DNA of 25,578 nt from assembly GCA_000435275.1 (NCBI GenBank), contig FR883862.1, positions 1 through 25,578 of the forward strand, read 5' to 3'. The translations under genes and the position numbers were made by a program. Shown here one piece after another: positions 8,873-17,033 of the stretch (position 1 is its first letter; each line of letters opens with the position of its first letter). The stretch is from Clostridium sp. CAG:557 (GTDB lineage Bacteria > Bacillota > Clostridia > Oscillospirales > Acutalibacteraceae). The notes beneath the pieces were generated by a model, which was given only the letters and a program-made list of their open reading frames with translations, had not been told where the DNA came from and did not search any database.

Positions 8873-9941
8873 CGGCAATATAAAAATTTCACTTTTTGGT
8901 GAAAGCCACGGCACCGCAATCGGAGCAGTTTTAGATAATTTGCCTGCGGGAGAAAAAATTAATTTTGATGAACTGAATTGGCAAATGCAGCGCCGGGCAC
9001 CGGGATATGATAAAACTTCAACTGAGCGCAAAGAAACTGACATTCCAAAAATTATTTCTGGAATACGGAATGGATATACTACAGGTGCACCGATTTGTGC
9101 GATAATAAAAAATAAAAATGTCTCTTCTGATGATTATCGTACGTTTGAAAATCTGCTTCGCCCAGGGCACGCCGACTATACCGCCGGCGTGAAATACAAC
9201 GGATTTAATGACAGTCGTGGTGGAGGGCATCTTTCTGGAAGAACAACCGCTGCGCTGAATTTCTGTGGAGCTGTTTGTAGGCAGATTTTAGAGCGCCGTG
9301 GAATAATTATAGGTGCGCACGTTTACTCTGTTTTTGACGTATTTGATGACAGATTCGATGTAAAAATTTCTGATAATTTATTGAAAAAGCTATCAAATGA
9401 GAAATTTCCAGTGATTAATTTGCACACAAAAGAATGTATGATTGAAAAGATTCTGCAGGTAAAGCAAGCCGGAGACAGTGTCGGCGGAATAATAGAATGC
9501 GCAATAAATAACGTCCCGGCAGGGCTTGGCAGTCCAATTTTTGATGGCATAGAAAATAAAATTTCCTCGTTGATATTTGCAATTCCTGCGGTAAAGGGAA
9601 TTGAGTTTGGGGCAGGCTTTGCAGTTGCAAATATGTTAGGAAGTCAAAATAATGATTTGTTTAGTGTCGAAAACGAAAAAATTTTGACCGAAACAAATAA
9701 TCACGGAGGCATTTTAGGCGGAATTTCTTCCGGTATGCCAATAATTTTTCGTTGCGCTGTTAAGCCAACACCGTCCATACCAAAACGGCAAAAAACAGTG
9801 AATATCAAATTAATGCAGCGCACAACAGTTTCTGTTTTAGGCCGGCACGACCCTTGCATTGTTCCAAGAGCTGTTCCAGTCGTTGAATCTGTTGCGGCAG
9901 TAGCCATGTTAGACTTTTTTAAAGAGGCAAATTTATTATGA
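8856..9941 (+). CDS. aroC: Chorismate synthase
   Basis: Removes phosphate from EPSP to give chorismate, needing reduced FMN that is not consumed overall. The three family signatures are present: LFGESHGTAIGAVLDNLPAG near 12-31, RPGHADYTAGVKY with SRGGGHLSGRTTA near 103-130, and the C-terminal GRHDPCIVPRAVPVVE. Length of 361 residues is typical of the monofunctional bacterial enzyme. GGAGGA lies seven bases before the ATG, inside the end of aroA. The stop overlaps the aroQ start as ATGA, so translation of the last two genes is probably coupled. Confidence 0.96.
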   Translation: MSSIYNGNIKISLFGESHGTAIGAVLDNLPAGEKINFDELNWQMQRRAPGYDKTSTERKETDIPKIISGIRNGYTTGAPICAIIKNKNVSSDDYRTFENLLRPGHADYTAGVKYNGFNDSRGGGHLSGRTTAALNFCGAVCRQILERRGIIIGAHVYSVFDVFDDRFDVKISDNLLKKLSNEKFPVINLHTKECMIEKILQVKQAGDSVGGIIECAINNVPAGLGSPIFDGIENKISSLIFAIPAVKGIEFGAGFAVANMLGSQNNDLFSVENEKILTETNNHGGILGGISSGMPIIFRCAVKPTPSIPKRQKTVNIKLMQRTTVSVLGRHDPCIVPRAVPVVESVAAVAMLDFFKEANLL

Positions 9942-10207
9942 ATTTAGAACAAATACGAAAGCAAATTGATAAAATCGATGATGATATTTTAAATTTACTT
10001 CTAGAAAGAATGGAATGTTCAAGACTTATTGCTAAAATAAAATATGAGAAAAACATACCGATTTTTGATAAAATTCGTGAACAAGAAATTTTTGATGATA
10101 TAAAATTAAAATCTGAAGATAATTATAAATACGTTTTTCCAATTTTTTTAGAAATTTTAAATTCAAGTAAAACGTTACAGAAAGAAATTACAAAAAATTC
10201 AAAATAA
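9938..10207 (+). CDS. aroQ: Chorismate mutase, AroQ class
   Basis: An 89-residue all-alpha, stand-alone chorismate mutase that rearranges chorismate to prephenate for Phe/Tyr synthesis. Catalytic residues of the E. coli P-protein mutase domain (R11, R28, K39, D48, R51, E52) map with a constant offset of four to R7, R24, K35, D44, R47 and E48; Q81 is near the position of the last ligand Q88. The protein ends after this domain, so there is no fused prephenate dehydratase or DAHP synthase. It is the last gene of the operon, joined to aroC by an ATGA overlap and followed by a terminator. Confidence 0.9.
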   Translation: MNLEQIRKQIDKIDDDILNLLLERMECSRLIAKIKYEKNIPIFDKIREQEIFDDIKLKSEDNYKYVFPIFLEILNSSKTLQKEITKNSK

Positions 10208-10222
10208 AATTAAATTTTAGTT

Positions 10223-10261
10223 AAAAAAATTCCAGAGCAGAAAACTTACTCTGGAATTTTT
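10223..10261. terminator. Bidirectional terminator between aroQ and htrA
   Basis: A 13-bp perfect stem (10225-10237 with 10249-10261, AAAAATTCCAGAG against CTCTGGAATTTTT) has an 11-base loop and A/T runs on both sides. It ends the aro operon on the plus strand and htrA on the minus strand; the htrA stop is only five bases away. Confidence 0.9.
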
Positions 10262-10265
10262 GTTG

Positions 10266-11684
10266 TTACTGAGCTTCACCTTTGTCTTCAATCAATGTAA
10301 TATTTATTTCTAATGAAGTCGAAGCTTCACTTCTTATCGCTGACAGCCGATGAACTGTTACATTGACAGTATCGCCGGGTTTGTGCTTGGCTAATTCGTT
10401 GTACAAAGCCGAAGTCGTACGAGTATCAACACCGTCAAATTTAGTAATTATATCGCCAACTCTAAGGCCATTTGCTCCGGCATTGCTTTCTTGAGCGATT
10501 TCCATAACGACGAGGCCTTGAGGAACATTATTTATTTGAGCTTCATAAGCAGACAACGCGCGAACACTGATTCCCATTTTTACTCTTCCTGAGACATAGC
10601 CATTTTTTATAATATCATCAACAACGGTTTTAACCGTATTGCTGGGAATTGCAAATCCCATACCTTCGTAATCACTGGCCTTAGAACTATTTATACCGAT
10701 GACTTGGCCGTACATATTTAGCAACGCGCCACCAGAATTTCCTGGATTAATCGCCGCATCAGTTTGAATGTATTTTACGGTTGTGTGTACGCTAGCGTTT
10801 GAATTACTGCTCATTGACGCTAAAGAACGGTTTAACGCAGAAACAACGCCTCGAGTCAGGGAATTTGAAAATTCCAAGCCACCAGGATTTCCTATAGCTA
10901 AAACACTTGCACCAACAGATAACTGGTCTGAATTTCCAAACTCAGCTGACTTTAAGCCAGAAGCATCTATTTTTAACACAGCTAAATCGGTTCTTGTGTC
11001 AAAACCAATAATTTTTGCGGTGAACTCTTTGTGGTCGCTTGTAACGACAGTGACATTGTATTTGTTGCTATTTCCAATAACATGTGCATTCGTGACCACA
11101 TAACCATTTTCACTAATTATGATTCCACTACCTTGGCCGGTTGAAGAAGAAACCAACCCTGCGGAAGGATTATAAGTAACCACACCAACAATTGAAGGCG
11201 CAATTTCCTGATAAATCTGCTCAGCAGTTTTTGCATCGTCCTTTTCAGGAATATCCTTTGTGTGAATAATTGCAGAACTATTTTGGTTATTTGAGTTCGG
11301 TAAAATTGAGTTAAACCTGGAATCGGTTTTTAAAAAATTAGCAAGAATTGAAGCGCCAAAAATCAAAAATAACGAGCCAAAGATTACCGCAGATGTTATT
11401 AAAAATACCTTGAGACCTTTATCCATTTTATTTTTTTCAGGTTTCTCACTAACAAAAGCCGCATTTTTCACTTTGTTTTTGTTATCTTCCAAGTAATGAG
11501 AATCTGCACTAACATGATAGTTTACATTCTTGTGACTATGATTATCTAATAAATCATCTGAATGTGACAATAAATCTTTCTTTTCAGTAGAAGAACCATC
11601 ATCGTGCCTTTCGTTAGCGCTATAATCAGCATCATCACTTAAAGTTTCATCAGAGAGATTATTATCGTTAAACTTATCTTCCAT
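10266..11684 (-). CDS. htrA: HtrA/DegP-like membrane-anchored serine protease with PDZ domain
   Basis: A 472-residue quality-control protease at the cell surface. An acidic, disordered N-terminal region (1-85) is cytoplasmic. One transmembrane segment spans about 90-117. The trypsin-like domain covers about 155-360, with His201 in VVTNAHV, Asp233 in RTDLAVLK and Ser317 in NPGNSGGALLN, a complete triad. A single PDZ domain near 375-455 (GLVVMEI...GLRVGDII) binds exposed peptide ends. This layout matches Firmicute HtrA/HtrB/YyxA proteins. ATG 11684 is used since GGAGG lies nine bases before it; a frame open from 11699 would start in the SD itself. Confidence 0.92.
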   Translation of the reverse strand: MEDKFNDNNLSDETLSDDADYSANERHDDGSSTEKKDLLSHSDDLLDNHSHKNVNYHVSADSHYLEDNKNKVKNAAFVSEKPEKNKMDKGLKVFLITSAVIFGSLFLIFGASILANFLKTDSRFNSILPNSNNQNSSAIIHTKDIPEKDDAKTAEQIYQEIAPSIVGVVTYNPSAGLVSSSTGQGSGIIISENGYVVTNAHVIGNSNKYNVTVVTSDHKEFTAKIIGFDTRTDLAVLKIDASGLKSAEFGNSDQLSVGASVLAIGNPGGLEFSNSLTRGVVSALNRSLASMSSNSNASVHTTVKYIQTDAAINPGNSGGALLNMYGQVIGINSSKASDYEGMGFAIPSNTVKTVVDDIIKNGYVSGRVKMGISVRALSAYEAQINNVPQGLVVMEIAQESNAGANGLRVGDIITKFDGVDTRTTSALYNELAKHKPGDTVNVTVHRLSAIRSEASTSLEINITLIEDKGEAQ

Positions 11685-11713
11685 AAACAAAACCTCCATA
11701 AGTTATTAAATTT

Positions 11714-11742
11714 ATTATACTACTAAATGCAGTTTAAATAAA
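11714..11742 (-). promoter_or_regulatory. Putative sigma-A promoter of htrA
   Basis: On the minus strand TTTATT (11742-11737), a 17-base spacer and a perfect TATAAT (11719-11714) lie about 30 bases before the htrA start codon. The -35 is weak. I see no CtsR-type or other stress operator. Confidence 0.5.
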
Positions 11743-11889
11743 CCATAATTTTTTAAATTTTTCTTTCTACAAATAAATGGTTCATTTTTAGACAATTCAA
11801 TAAAAACTCACAAAAAACAAAAAATGTTGTTAAGAGAATTTACATAAAATAATAAAAAATAGAAATAATAAAGGAAAAGGAGTGATATA

Positions 11890-12246
11890 GTGGAATATGT
11901 AAAAGCATTTGTAGTAGGCGGCTTAATTTGCGTTATTGGACAAATTTTAATAGATAAAACAAAATTGACTCCAGCAAGAATTTTGGTGTTATTTGTAACC
12001 TTAGGTGTGGCATTAACTGCGGTCGGTCTATATGAACCGCTTGTTAACTTTGCTGGAGCTGGAGCAACAGTTCCGCTTACAGGTTTTGGATATACCATGG
12101 CAAAAGGTATTCTTGAAGCAGTAAAAGAAAAAGGGCTTTTGGGAATTTTGACCGGTGGGCTTACCGCCAGTGCTGCAGGAATAGCCGCAGCCATATTTTT
12201 TGGATATATCGCAGCACTTGTATCAAAATCCAGTGACAAAAGTTAG
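11890..12246 (+). CDS. spoVAE: Stage V sporulation protein AE (SpoVA channel component)
   Basis: A 118-residue membrane protein of the SpoVA complex, which moves Ca-dipicolinate across the inner forespore membrane during sporulation and out again in germination. It matches B. subtilis SpoVAEb over nearly all its length, including FVVGGLICVIGQILIDKTKL, FAGAGATVPLTGFGY and the hydrophobic C-terminal segment. The start is GTG with AAAGGAG about eight bases before it. The usual neighbours spoVAC and spoVAD are absent; the gene stands between a divergent htrA and spoVT. No terminator is visible before spoVT, so read-through is possible. Confidence 0.95.
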   Translation: MEYVKAFVVGGLICVIGQILIDKTKLTPARILVLFVTLGVALTAVGLYEPLVNFAGAGATVPLTGFGYTMAKGILEAVKEKGLLGILTGGLTASAAGIAAAIFFGYIAALVSKSSDKS

Positions 12247-12273
12247 TTGTAAAATTTAACCTTGTCAATTTTC

Positions 12274-12303
12274 TGTATATAAGTAAATTAGCTGCAAATA
12301 ATA
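12274..12303 (+). promoter_or_regulatory. Putative sigma-G promoter of spoVT
   Basis: TGTATA at 12274-12279, a 17-base spacer and AATAATA at 12297-12303 resemble the sigma-G consensus (GHATR, then CATNHTA) with one mismatch at the -10 C. spoVT of B. subtilis is transcribed by sigma-G. In AT-rich DNA such matches arise easily. Confidence 0.35.
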
Positions 12304-12372
12304 TTAACGTAAAGACTCAAAAAAGTAAATTTAATTATAAAGAATAAAAAAATGGAGGTATTAAGTGCTAAA

Positions 12373-12912
12373 ATGAAAGCTACAGGTATAGTAAGAAGAA
12401 TTGATGATTTAGGAAGAGTTGTAATTCCAAAAGAAATACGCAGAACATTACGCATACGAGAGGGCGATCCATTAGAGATATACACCGATACAGAAGGTGG
12501 CGTGATATTTAAAAAATATTCACCAGTAGGAGAACTATCTCAGTTTGCTACAACTTATTCTGATGTATTATCGCACACATCTAACTTTCCAACGGTAATT
12601 TGTGACAGAGACCACGTTGTGGCTGTTGCAGGTTTATCCAAAAAAGAATATCTTGAAAGAAGGATAACAGCAGCGCTAGAAGACTTAATGGAATCGCGTC
12701 GAAATTATGTTTTGGCAAAAGATGAAAGCGATTCGATAACTCCAATCGAGGGAATCGACAAAAAAGCTGCTATAATTTCTCCAATAATCGTAGCTGGCGA
12801 CGTAACCGGAGCTGTAATTTTGCTGCAAAATGAAGCAAATAGTATTCCAACCGAAGCCGAAACAAAATTGGCTCAAGCTGCTGCAGAATTTTTAGGCAAA
12901 CAGATGGAATAA
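12373..12912 (+). CDS. spoVT: Stage V sporulation protein T, AbrB-type regulator
   Basis: A 179-residue forespore transcription factor that adjusts sigma-G-dependent genes. The N-terminal swapped-hairpin AbrB domain (about 1-50) reads MKATGIVRRIDDLGRVVIPK, almost identical to B. subtilis SpoVT. The C-terminal GAF-like domain (about 58-178) contains VICDRDHVVAVAG and PIIVAGDVTGAVILL. The start at 12373 follows the conserved N-terminus; its SD (GGAGGT) is 13 bases away, longer than usual. A frame open from ATG 12352 adds seven residues but that ATG overlaps the SD. A terminator follows. Confidence 0.95.
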   Translation: MKATGIVRRIDDLGRVVIPKEIRRTLRIREGDPLEIYTDTEGGVIFKKYSPVGELSQFATTYSDVLSHTSNFPTVICDRDHVVAVAGLSKKEYLERRITAALEDLMESRRNYVLAKDESDSITPIEGIDKKAAIISPIIVAGDVTGAVILLQNEANSIPTEAETKLAQAAAEFLGKQME

Positions 12913-12937
12913 AGTCTTTCAAAAAATTATTCATTGT

Positions 12938-12999
12938 AAAAATAAAGTGCATGGCCCCATAGATTTTCAATCTAATTTGAGGTATACACTTTATTTTTT
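12938..12999. terminator. Terminator after spoVT, shared with the converging peptidase gene
   Basis: AAATAAAGTG near 12938-12949 pairs with CACTTTATTT from 12987, enclosing a small AGATT/AATCT hairpin (12961-12973). A T-rich run follows on the plus strand and A-rich sequence flanks the other side. The outer stem is AT-rich, so strength is uncertain. Confidence 0.55.
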
Positions 13000-13003
13000 A
13001 TTT

Positions 13004-14122
13004 TTACTGAGTCATATCTACAATTTCTTCTATGCCATTATCTTTCAAATTAGTTATTATTTGATTTTTAATAGCAACTAAATCCGATCTGCTATTAAAA
13101 AACTCCATTTTACATTTTAATCTTTCTGATTCAAAGTTCGAACTTTTCACGAATTTTGCAAAGCTTTCCGCAAAATCTTCTAACAGATTGCTCGCTGCAT
13201 ACTTCGTAACAAAATCATCTTTGTGTCGTGCATAGAACAAATAACGGTTGCTATCTTCTACATTTTCAGATTCTTCTGCAATATGCCCCAAGCATTTTTC
13301 TATAAAGCTCTGCAAGAGTTCTCCACCTTCAGCTTTAATATTATTTAAGCCCGCATTGATTTTAATAGTGGTATCCTTTAGAGAAATATAATGGCCGAAT
13401 TCGTGGATTAATATATATGACAAATCTTTTTCATTCGCATTAGATGCAACTCCAATACTCCACTCGTACGGTGTAGAATTAAAATCTATCGGTTGCATAA
13501 ATCCAGCTGCGTACGCACCTCTTTTTTTATCAACTTCAAAAGGTACAAAATATTTTATACCTTTTAACAAATCAAATGGTATTATTTTTTTAGCTTTTTT
13601 CCATATTTCTTTATGATAATTATATTCTGAGGTATCGCCATTTAATAGATCAAATTCTATTTCTCCGTTCTCTTTTATCTGATATTGATGCATTTTTGCC
13701 GGACTTCCCACTGCATTTTTAGTTGACTCATAATATTTTTTATAATCATCAAGCTCATCTTGATGGTGCCCTCTTAAAGTAACTTCGTCAAGTATTTTAA
13801 TAATGTTTTTATAAATATCAGCTTTCTTTGAAGTATCATTATCATCATTTTCTATTTTTACGATCTCTTTAATTAAATTTTGTACTTTTTCTTTTTCTAA
13901 GTCATTAATCTCATCATACAGATTACCAATAAGTTCTTTATAAATTTTTTCTTCTGCACTTAACTCTTTTAATGAAAAATTTTCAGCATCTTGTTCCGCA
14001 ACACTATCAGAAACTTGTTCACTATTAGTCTCTGAGAAATTCAAAACAAAAAACGTTGTTAATCCCAAGGTTACCACTATACTGAAACATATTAAAATGA
14101 GTTTTTTATTTACCCTTTTCAT
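13004..14122 (-). CDS. Exported putative zinc metallopeptidase (HEXXH)
   Basis: A 372-residue protein I cannot assign to a named peptidase. Residues 8-28 form a signal peptide or N-terminal anchor. Residues 30-130 are highly charged and probably helical or coiled-coil. The likely zinc site is HEFGH at 240-244 in LIHEFGHYISLKD; about 75 residues later LLEDFAESFA (E315, D316, E319) is the kind of segment that supplies a third acidic ligand in gluzincins. The start ATG has GAGGCG seven bases upstream. The gene converges on spoVT and lies beside the recombinase, so it could be the last chromosomal gene or the first island gene. A role in surface protein or peptidoglycan turnover would be a guess. 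Confidence 0.75.
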   Translation of the reverse strand: MKRVNKKLILICFSIVVTLGLTTFFVLNFSETNSEQVSDSVAEQDAENFSLKELSAEEKIYKELIGNLYDEINDLEKEKVQNLIKEIVKIENDDNDTSKKADIYKNIIKILDEVTLRGHHQDELDDYKKYYESTKNAVGSPAKMHQYQIKENGEIEFDLLNGDTSEYNYHKEIWKKAKKIIPFDLLKGIKYFVPFEVDKKRGAYAAGFMQPIDFNSTPYEWSIGVASNANEKDLSYILIHEFGHYISLKDTTIKINAGLNNIKAEGGELLQSFIEKCLGHIAEESENVEDSNRYLFYARHKDDFVTKYAASNLLEDFAESFAKFVKSSNFESERLKCKMEFFNSRSDLVAIKNQIITNLKDNGIEEIVDMTQ

Positions 14123-14221
14123 ATTATCGCCTCTTCATTAAAAATGTCATTCAATATTTAAAATAATATCACAAATGCATAAATTAGATTAATTTTCGTG
14201 ATGTAAATTCACCTTGGAAGT

Positions 14222-14261
14222 AAAAAACTGGTATAGCCAAATTGTGTGGCTGTACCAGTTT
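14222..14261 (-). terminator. Terminator of the recombinase gene
   Basis: A 14-bp stem (arms 14225-14238 and 14248-14261, with one G-T pair) encloses a nine-base loop. On the minus strand it is followed by TTTTTTAC, as for a rho-independent terminator 36 bases after the recombinase stop. Confidence 0.85.
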
Positions 14262-14296
14262 CACCTAAAATTTATGCTGCCTTAATTGACACCAAT

Positions 14297-15964
14297 TTAC
14301 TTAATGTTATTTTCGTACTGTTCAATCATCTTTTTAAAAGTGTGTCCCGTACGACTTCTAAGGTTTTCAAGATACTTTTCCGTAACATCTCCCGTAAAAA
14401 TCTTTATATTGAGCTTAAGATGACCATTTTCTGGTGACACATATATTCTATCAATATACTTTCTTATGAACTCTTTGTCGATTATTTTTTCTTGAGCATC
14501 TGTTTCAGCTTGCTTCAACAACTTTTTCATTTTTTCTATGTGCTCTTTAAGCTTGTCTTTAGAGTTTTTCTGTTCTTCTAGATTGGCAATCTCTTCTTCA
14601 AATTTTTCGATATCTTTAGATATCTGGTTATTCATGTTAATAAAATCGTTGTCAGACAACTTTCCGCTAATATTGTATTCTAAAAGTTTGCTCTTTTTTC
14701 TATTCGCAAGGTCAACCTTATTTCTTATTGATTTAATATTTTTTGCTATGCAATTATCTTCATCAAGAGATTTATACATTTCTATGTATTGCTCGATAAG
14801 GCTGTCTACGTTAGCTGAAGTGTCCTTAAATACTTGAAAAAGAATAGGTTTTATTTCAGATTCGTAAATAGAAAAAGATGGGCAAGAGTCTTTGCCATTT
14901 TTTACTTTTCCGCTGCAGACCCAAATGCTATTTTTATTGCCATTTCTATCTTTAGAGTCACGTCGGTAATACGGCTTTCCACAATGAGTACAGAAAAGTT
15001 TCCCAGTTAATAAGTTGTCGTGGTTACAAATACCTTTGCGATTTTTCACATCGTTACTTCGTCTTTGTAAAACTTCATTTGCTCGTTCCCAAAGGTCTTC
15101 ATCGACTATCGCAGGGACAATTTCACCAGTTTCATCTTTAAACATAACCCATTCTTCTGGTGGCAAAAACTTTTGTTTCTTAGTAAACATATCGACGATT
15201 TTTACCTTGTTACCGCAGTAGTACCCTTTGTATTTAGGATTAGATATCATATTTGACATGGTGCTATGAACGATTTTATTGCCATTTAAATTACGATAAC
15301 CTTTTTCCCAAAAGATATTTTCGATCTGTTTCATGCTGTAGTTGTCAGTTGCGTATAACGTAAAAAGTTCTTTTACCATTTCCGCTTCAGATTCATCGAT
15401 AACCAAACGCTTTCCGACTTTGACATAACCGAAAATACGACTGTTTCCAAGAACAACATTATTTTTTATAGCCTGTTGATGACCAAATTTTATTCGAGAA
15501 GACAGCTTCCTTAACTCGTCTTGAGCAATTCCGGACATAATAGTTAGCCGTAGTTCACTGTCTTCATCCAATGTATTTATATTGTCATTTTGAAAAAATA
15601 CGCCAACGCCATAACTTAACAAGTCTCTAGTGTATTTTATGCTATCCAATGTATTTCTGGCGAAACGTGTGATTTCCTTTGTTAGTATAAGGTCGAATTT
15701 TCCAGCTTTTGCATCGTTTATCATGTTATGAAAATTTTCTCTTTTTTTCACCGATATGCCAGATATACCTTCATCAATATAGCCATCAACATATTGCCAG
15801 TTTGTGTTTTTCCGAATTAAATCTTTATAATAAGATATTTGATTGTCCAATGAATTTAGTTGTTCATCTTTTTCACTTGACACTCTGGCATAAAATGTAA
15901 CTCGCAGTTTAACATCGAATATATTTTTTAACTTTAATTGTTGTCTAATTTCATGTATATCCAT
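14297..15964 (-). CDS. Large serine recombinase (site-specific integrase)
   Basis: A 555-residue recombinase of the phage-integrase/TnpX type, which cuts and joins DNA through a serine-DNA bond. The resolvase domain (about 20-165) starts RVTFYARVSSEKDEQ; Ser29 is the likely nucleophile. ITRFARN near 98-104 and ELRKLSSRIKFG near 150-161 are typical. The Recombinase domain covers about 175-300. A zinc ribbon follows with Cys325, Cys328, Cys350 and Cys361. A coiled coil (about 410-495) controls integration direction in this family. ATG 15964 is chosen since AGGGGTG is six bases upstream; GTG 15973 lies within that SD. All domains appear intact, so it may be active. Attachment sites could not be identified. 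Confidence 0.94.
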   Translation of the reverse strand: MDIHEIRQQLKLKNIFDVKLRVTFYARVSSEKDEQLNSLDNQISYYKDLIRKNTNWQYVDGYIDEGISGISVKKRENFHNMINDAKAGKFDLILTKEITRFARNTLDSIKYTRDLLSYGVGVFFQNDNINTLDEDSELRLTIMSGIAQDELRKLSSRIKFGHQQAIKNNVVLGNSRIFGYVKVGKRLVIDESEAEMVKELFTLYATDNYSMKQIENIFWEKGYRNLNGNKIVHSTMSNMISNPKYKGYYCGNKVKIVDMFTKKQKFLPPEEWVMFKDETGEIVPAIVDEDLWERANEVLQRRSNDVKNRKGICNHDNLLTGKLFCTHCGKPYYRRDSKDRNGNKNSIWVCSGKVKNGKDSCPSFSIYESEIKPILFQVFKDTSANVDSLIEQYIEMYKSLDEDNCIAKNIKSIRNKVDLANRKKSKLLEYNISGKLSDNDFINMNNQISKDIEKFEEEIANLEEQKNSKDKLKEHIEKMKKLLKQAETDAQEKIIDKEFIRKYIDRIYVSPENGHLKLNIKIFTGDVTEKYLENLRSRTGHTFKKMIEQYENNIK

Positions 15965-15996
15965 CTTTTTCACCCCTAACCAATAAATATATCATT

Positions 15997-16025
15997 ATTA
16001 TATCATGATACATACAATTTGTAAA
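15997..16025 (-). promoter_or_regulatory. Sigma-A promoter of the recombinase
   Basis: On the minus strand TTTACA (16025-16020), a 17-base spacer and TATAAT (16002-15997) lie about 33 bases before the recombinase start. The palindrome TATCATGATA (16001-16010) overlaps the -10 and could be an operator. Confidence 0.7.
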
Positions 16026-16033
16026 TCAAAAAA

Positions 16034-16222
16034 TTAGACTACGTTCGATATTTTTTTTATCTTATCACTAATGGTATCGGCTTTAATGGATGAAACTTGA
16101 GTATTTGCTATCTTACTTATCATTTTATTTCTTTCTACTTCGGTTATTAGACCTTGCTCATACAAATATGTGTTAAAAAAGTTCAGCCAGATTTGAGCTG
16201 ACATGCCTTTTATTTCATCCAA
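16034..16222 (-). CDS. Small SHOCT-like protein of mobile elements
   Basis: A 62-residue protein. YLYEQGLITEVERNKMISKI near 19-38 resembles the short C-terminal (SHOCT) fold often found in small genes next to clostridial recombinases. The start is TTG: GGAGGTG sits seven bases before it, while the next in-frame ATG (16204) has no SD. It lies 69 bases upstream of the recombinase, which has its own promoter. Its biochemical role is unknown; similar proteins are thought to aid protein-protein contacts. The family call rests on resemblance only. Confidence 0.65.
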   Translation of the reverse strand: MDEIKGMSAQIWLNFFNTYLYEQGLITEVERNKMISKIANTQVSSIKADTISDKIKKISNVV

Positions 16223-16272
16223 AATCTAACACCTCCAATATTTATTTTGATTTTAATATCTTGATTTATTCT

Positions 16273-16409
16273 ATATCTCAGCCCACTTTTGGTGGCACAC
16301 GAATTTCACGTCCTCGAAGTTATCGCGAGGCTACCCCCATTGCGTGCGACGTTTTTTTCACGCTCGAGCTGCGGCTGGGCAGGAGTATCTTTAAATGTTG
16401 CTGAGATAT
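16273..16409. repeat. GC-rich structured element with 10-bp terminal inverted repeats
   Basis: ATATCTCAGC at 16273-16282 is exactly inverted at 16400-16409. Inside are three small hairpins: CCAC/GTGG (16283-16295), CCTCG/CGAGG (16312-16330) and GCGTG/CACGC (16342-16363). This stretch is clearly richer in G+C than its surroundings. It fills most of the gene-free gap 16223-16529 between the SHOCT-like and sigma-like genes. It could be a dispersed palindromic repeat, a MITE-like remnant or a structured RNA. Frames open through it on either strand look accidental. Confidence 0.55.
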
Positions 16410-16529
16410 TGATATTCGATTGTCAAGTTTCAGATAGAGGAATGGAAAATTATTCCTTCCACATATATAAAGAGTCTTTTGAGGTGTTTTTTGATACCCT
16501 ATTTTATAAAAAATCGTTCGACAAATTTT

Positions 16530-16922
16530 TTAGCCTAATAAATATTTGATTTTTTCTATAACACGATTAAATCTTTTACTTATATTTTTTTGTGCAACAC
16601 CGTATGTCCGTGATAGTTCACGTTGAGTTCGTCCCTCTTTAACTATGTAACTGATAAAAATCTGGTCTTCAACAGATAGACTTTTCACAGCTTCATATAA
16701 TTTTTGGTTCTCAATCAGTTCAATCCAGCCCAGTAAATTTTGTTCTTCTAAGTGCTTGTCCATGTTCTCACCAACAGAAAATTGGTCGTATAAAATTTCA
16801 TCAAGGGGCGTTTCGTGTTCATTTATTTTTGCCTGTCTAATACTATCTTTTATGTCCATATGTCTTATCACCTTGTAAAAATAAGCTATTTCGTTTTTGA
16901 TGTCTTCGTTTCGATTTTTCAT
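16530..16922 (-). CDS. Sigma-70 region-4-like DNA-binding protein
   Basis: A 130-residue protein with a helix-turn-helix at about 95-125 (EGRTQRELSRTYGVAQKNIS) preceded by SLSVEDQIFISYIV, the layout of sigma-70 region 4. There is no clear region 2, so it may work as a partial sigma factor or as an activator of the element's own genes, like small sigma-like proteins found on conjugative elements and phages. The start ATG has GGAGG seven bases upstream. It reads towards the SHOCT-like and recombinase genes, with the structured element between them. Target promoters cannot be told. Confidence 0.75.
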   Translation of the reverse strand: MKNRNEDIKNEIAYFYKVIRHMDIKDSIRQAKINEHETPLDEILYDQFSVGENMDKHLEEQNLLGWIELIENQKLYEAVKSLSVEDQIFISYIVKEGRTQRELSRTYGVAQKNISKRFNRVIEKIKYLLG

Positions 16923-16962
16923 TTCCGTACCTCCAAATTATTTGATTTTTTTCAAACAATTC

Positions 16963-17023
16963 GGACGGCTACGGGGCACGTATGTAATACCAGCGAGGCG
17001 CTGGGGCCAAATCGCGCGCAAAA
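16963..17023. repeat. GC-rich direct repeat, copy 1
   Basis: A 61-base unit beginning GGACGGCTACGGGGCACG, repeated 71 bases further on with about eight differences. It holds a perfect hairpin CCAGCG-AGG-CGCTGG. Read on the minus strand it encodes a tail close to RDLAPAPRWYYIRAP followed by a stop. Confidence 0.85.
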
Positions 17024-17033
17024 TTCTCTGCAT

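Noticed and set aside
16289..16549. 86-codon plus-strand frame
   Set aside because: It runs through the GC-rich hairpin element and then AT-rich noncoding DNA, has no SD, and its protein shows no domain pattern.
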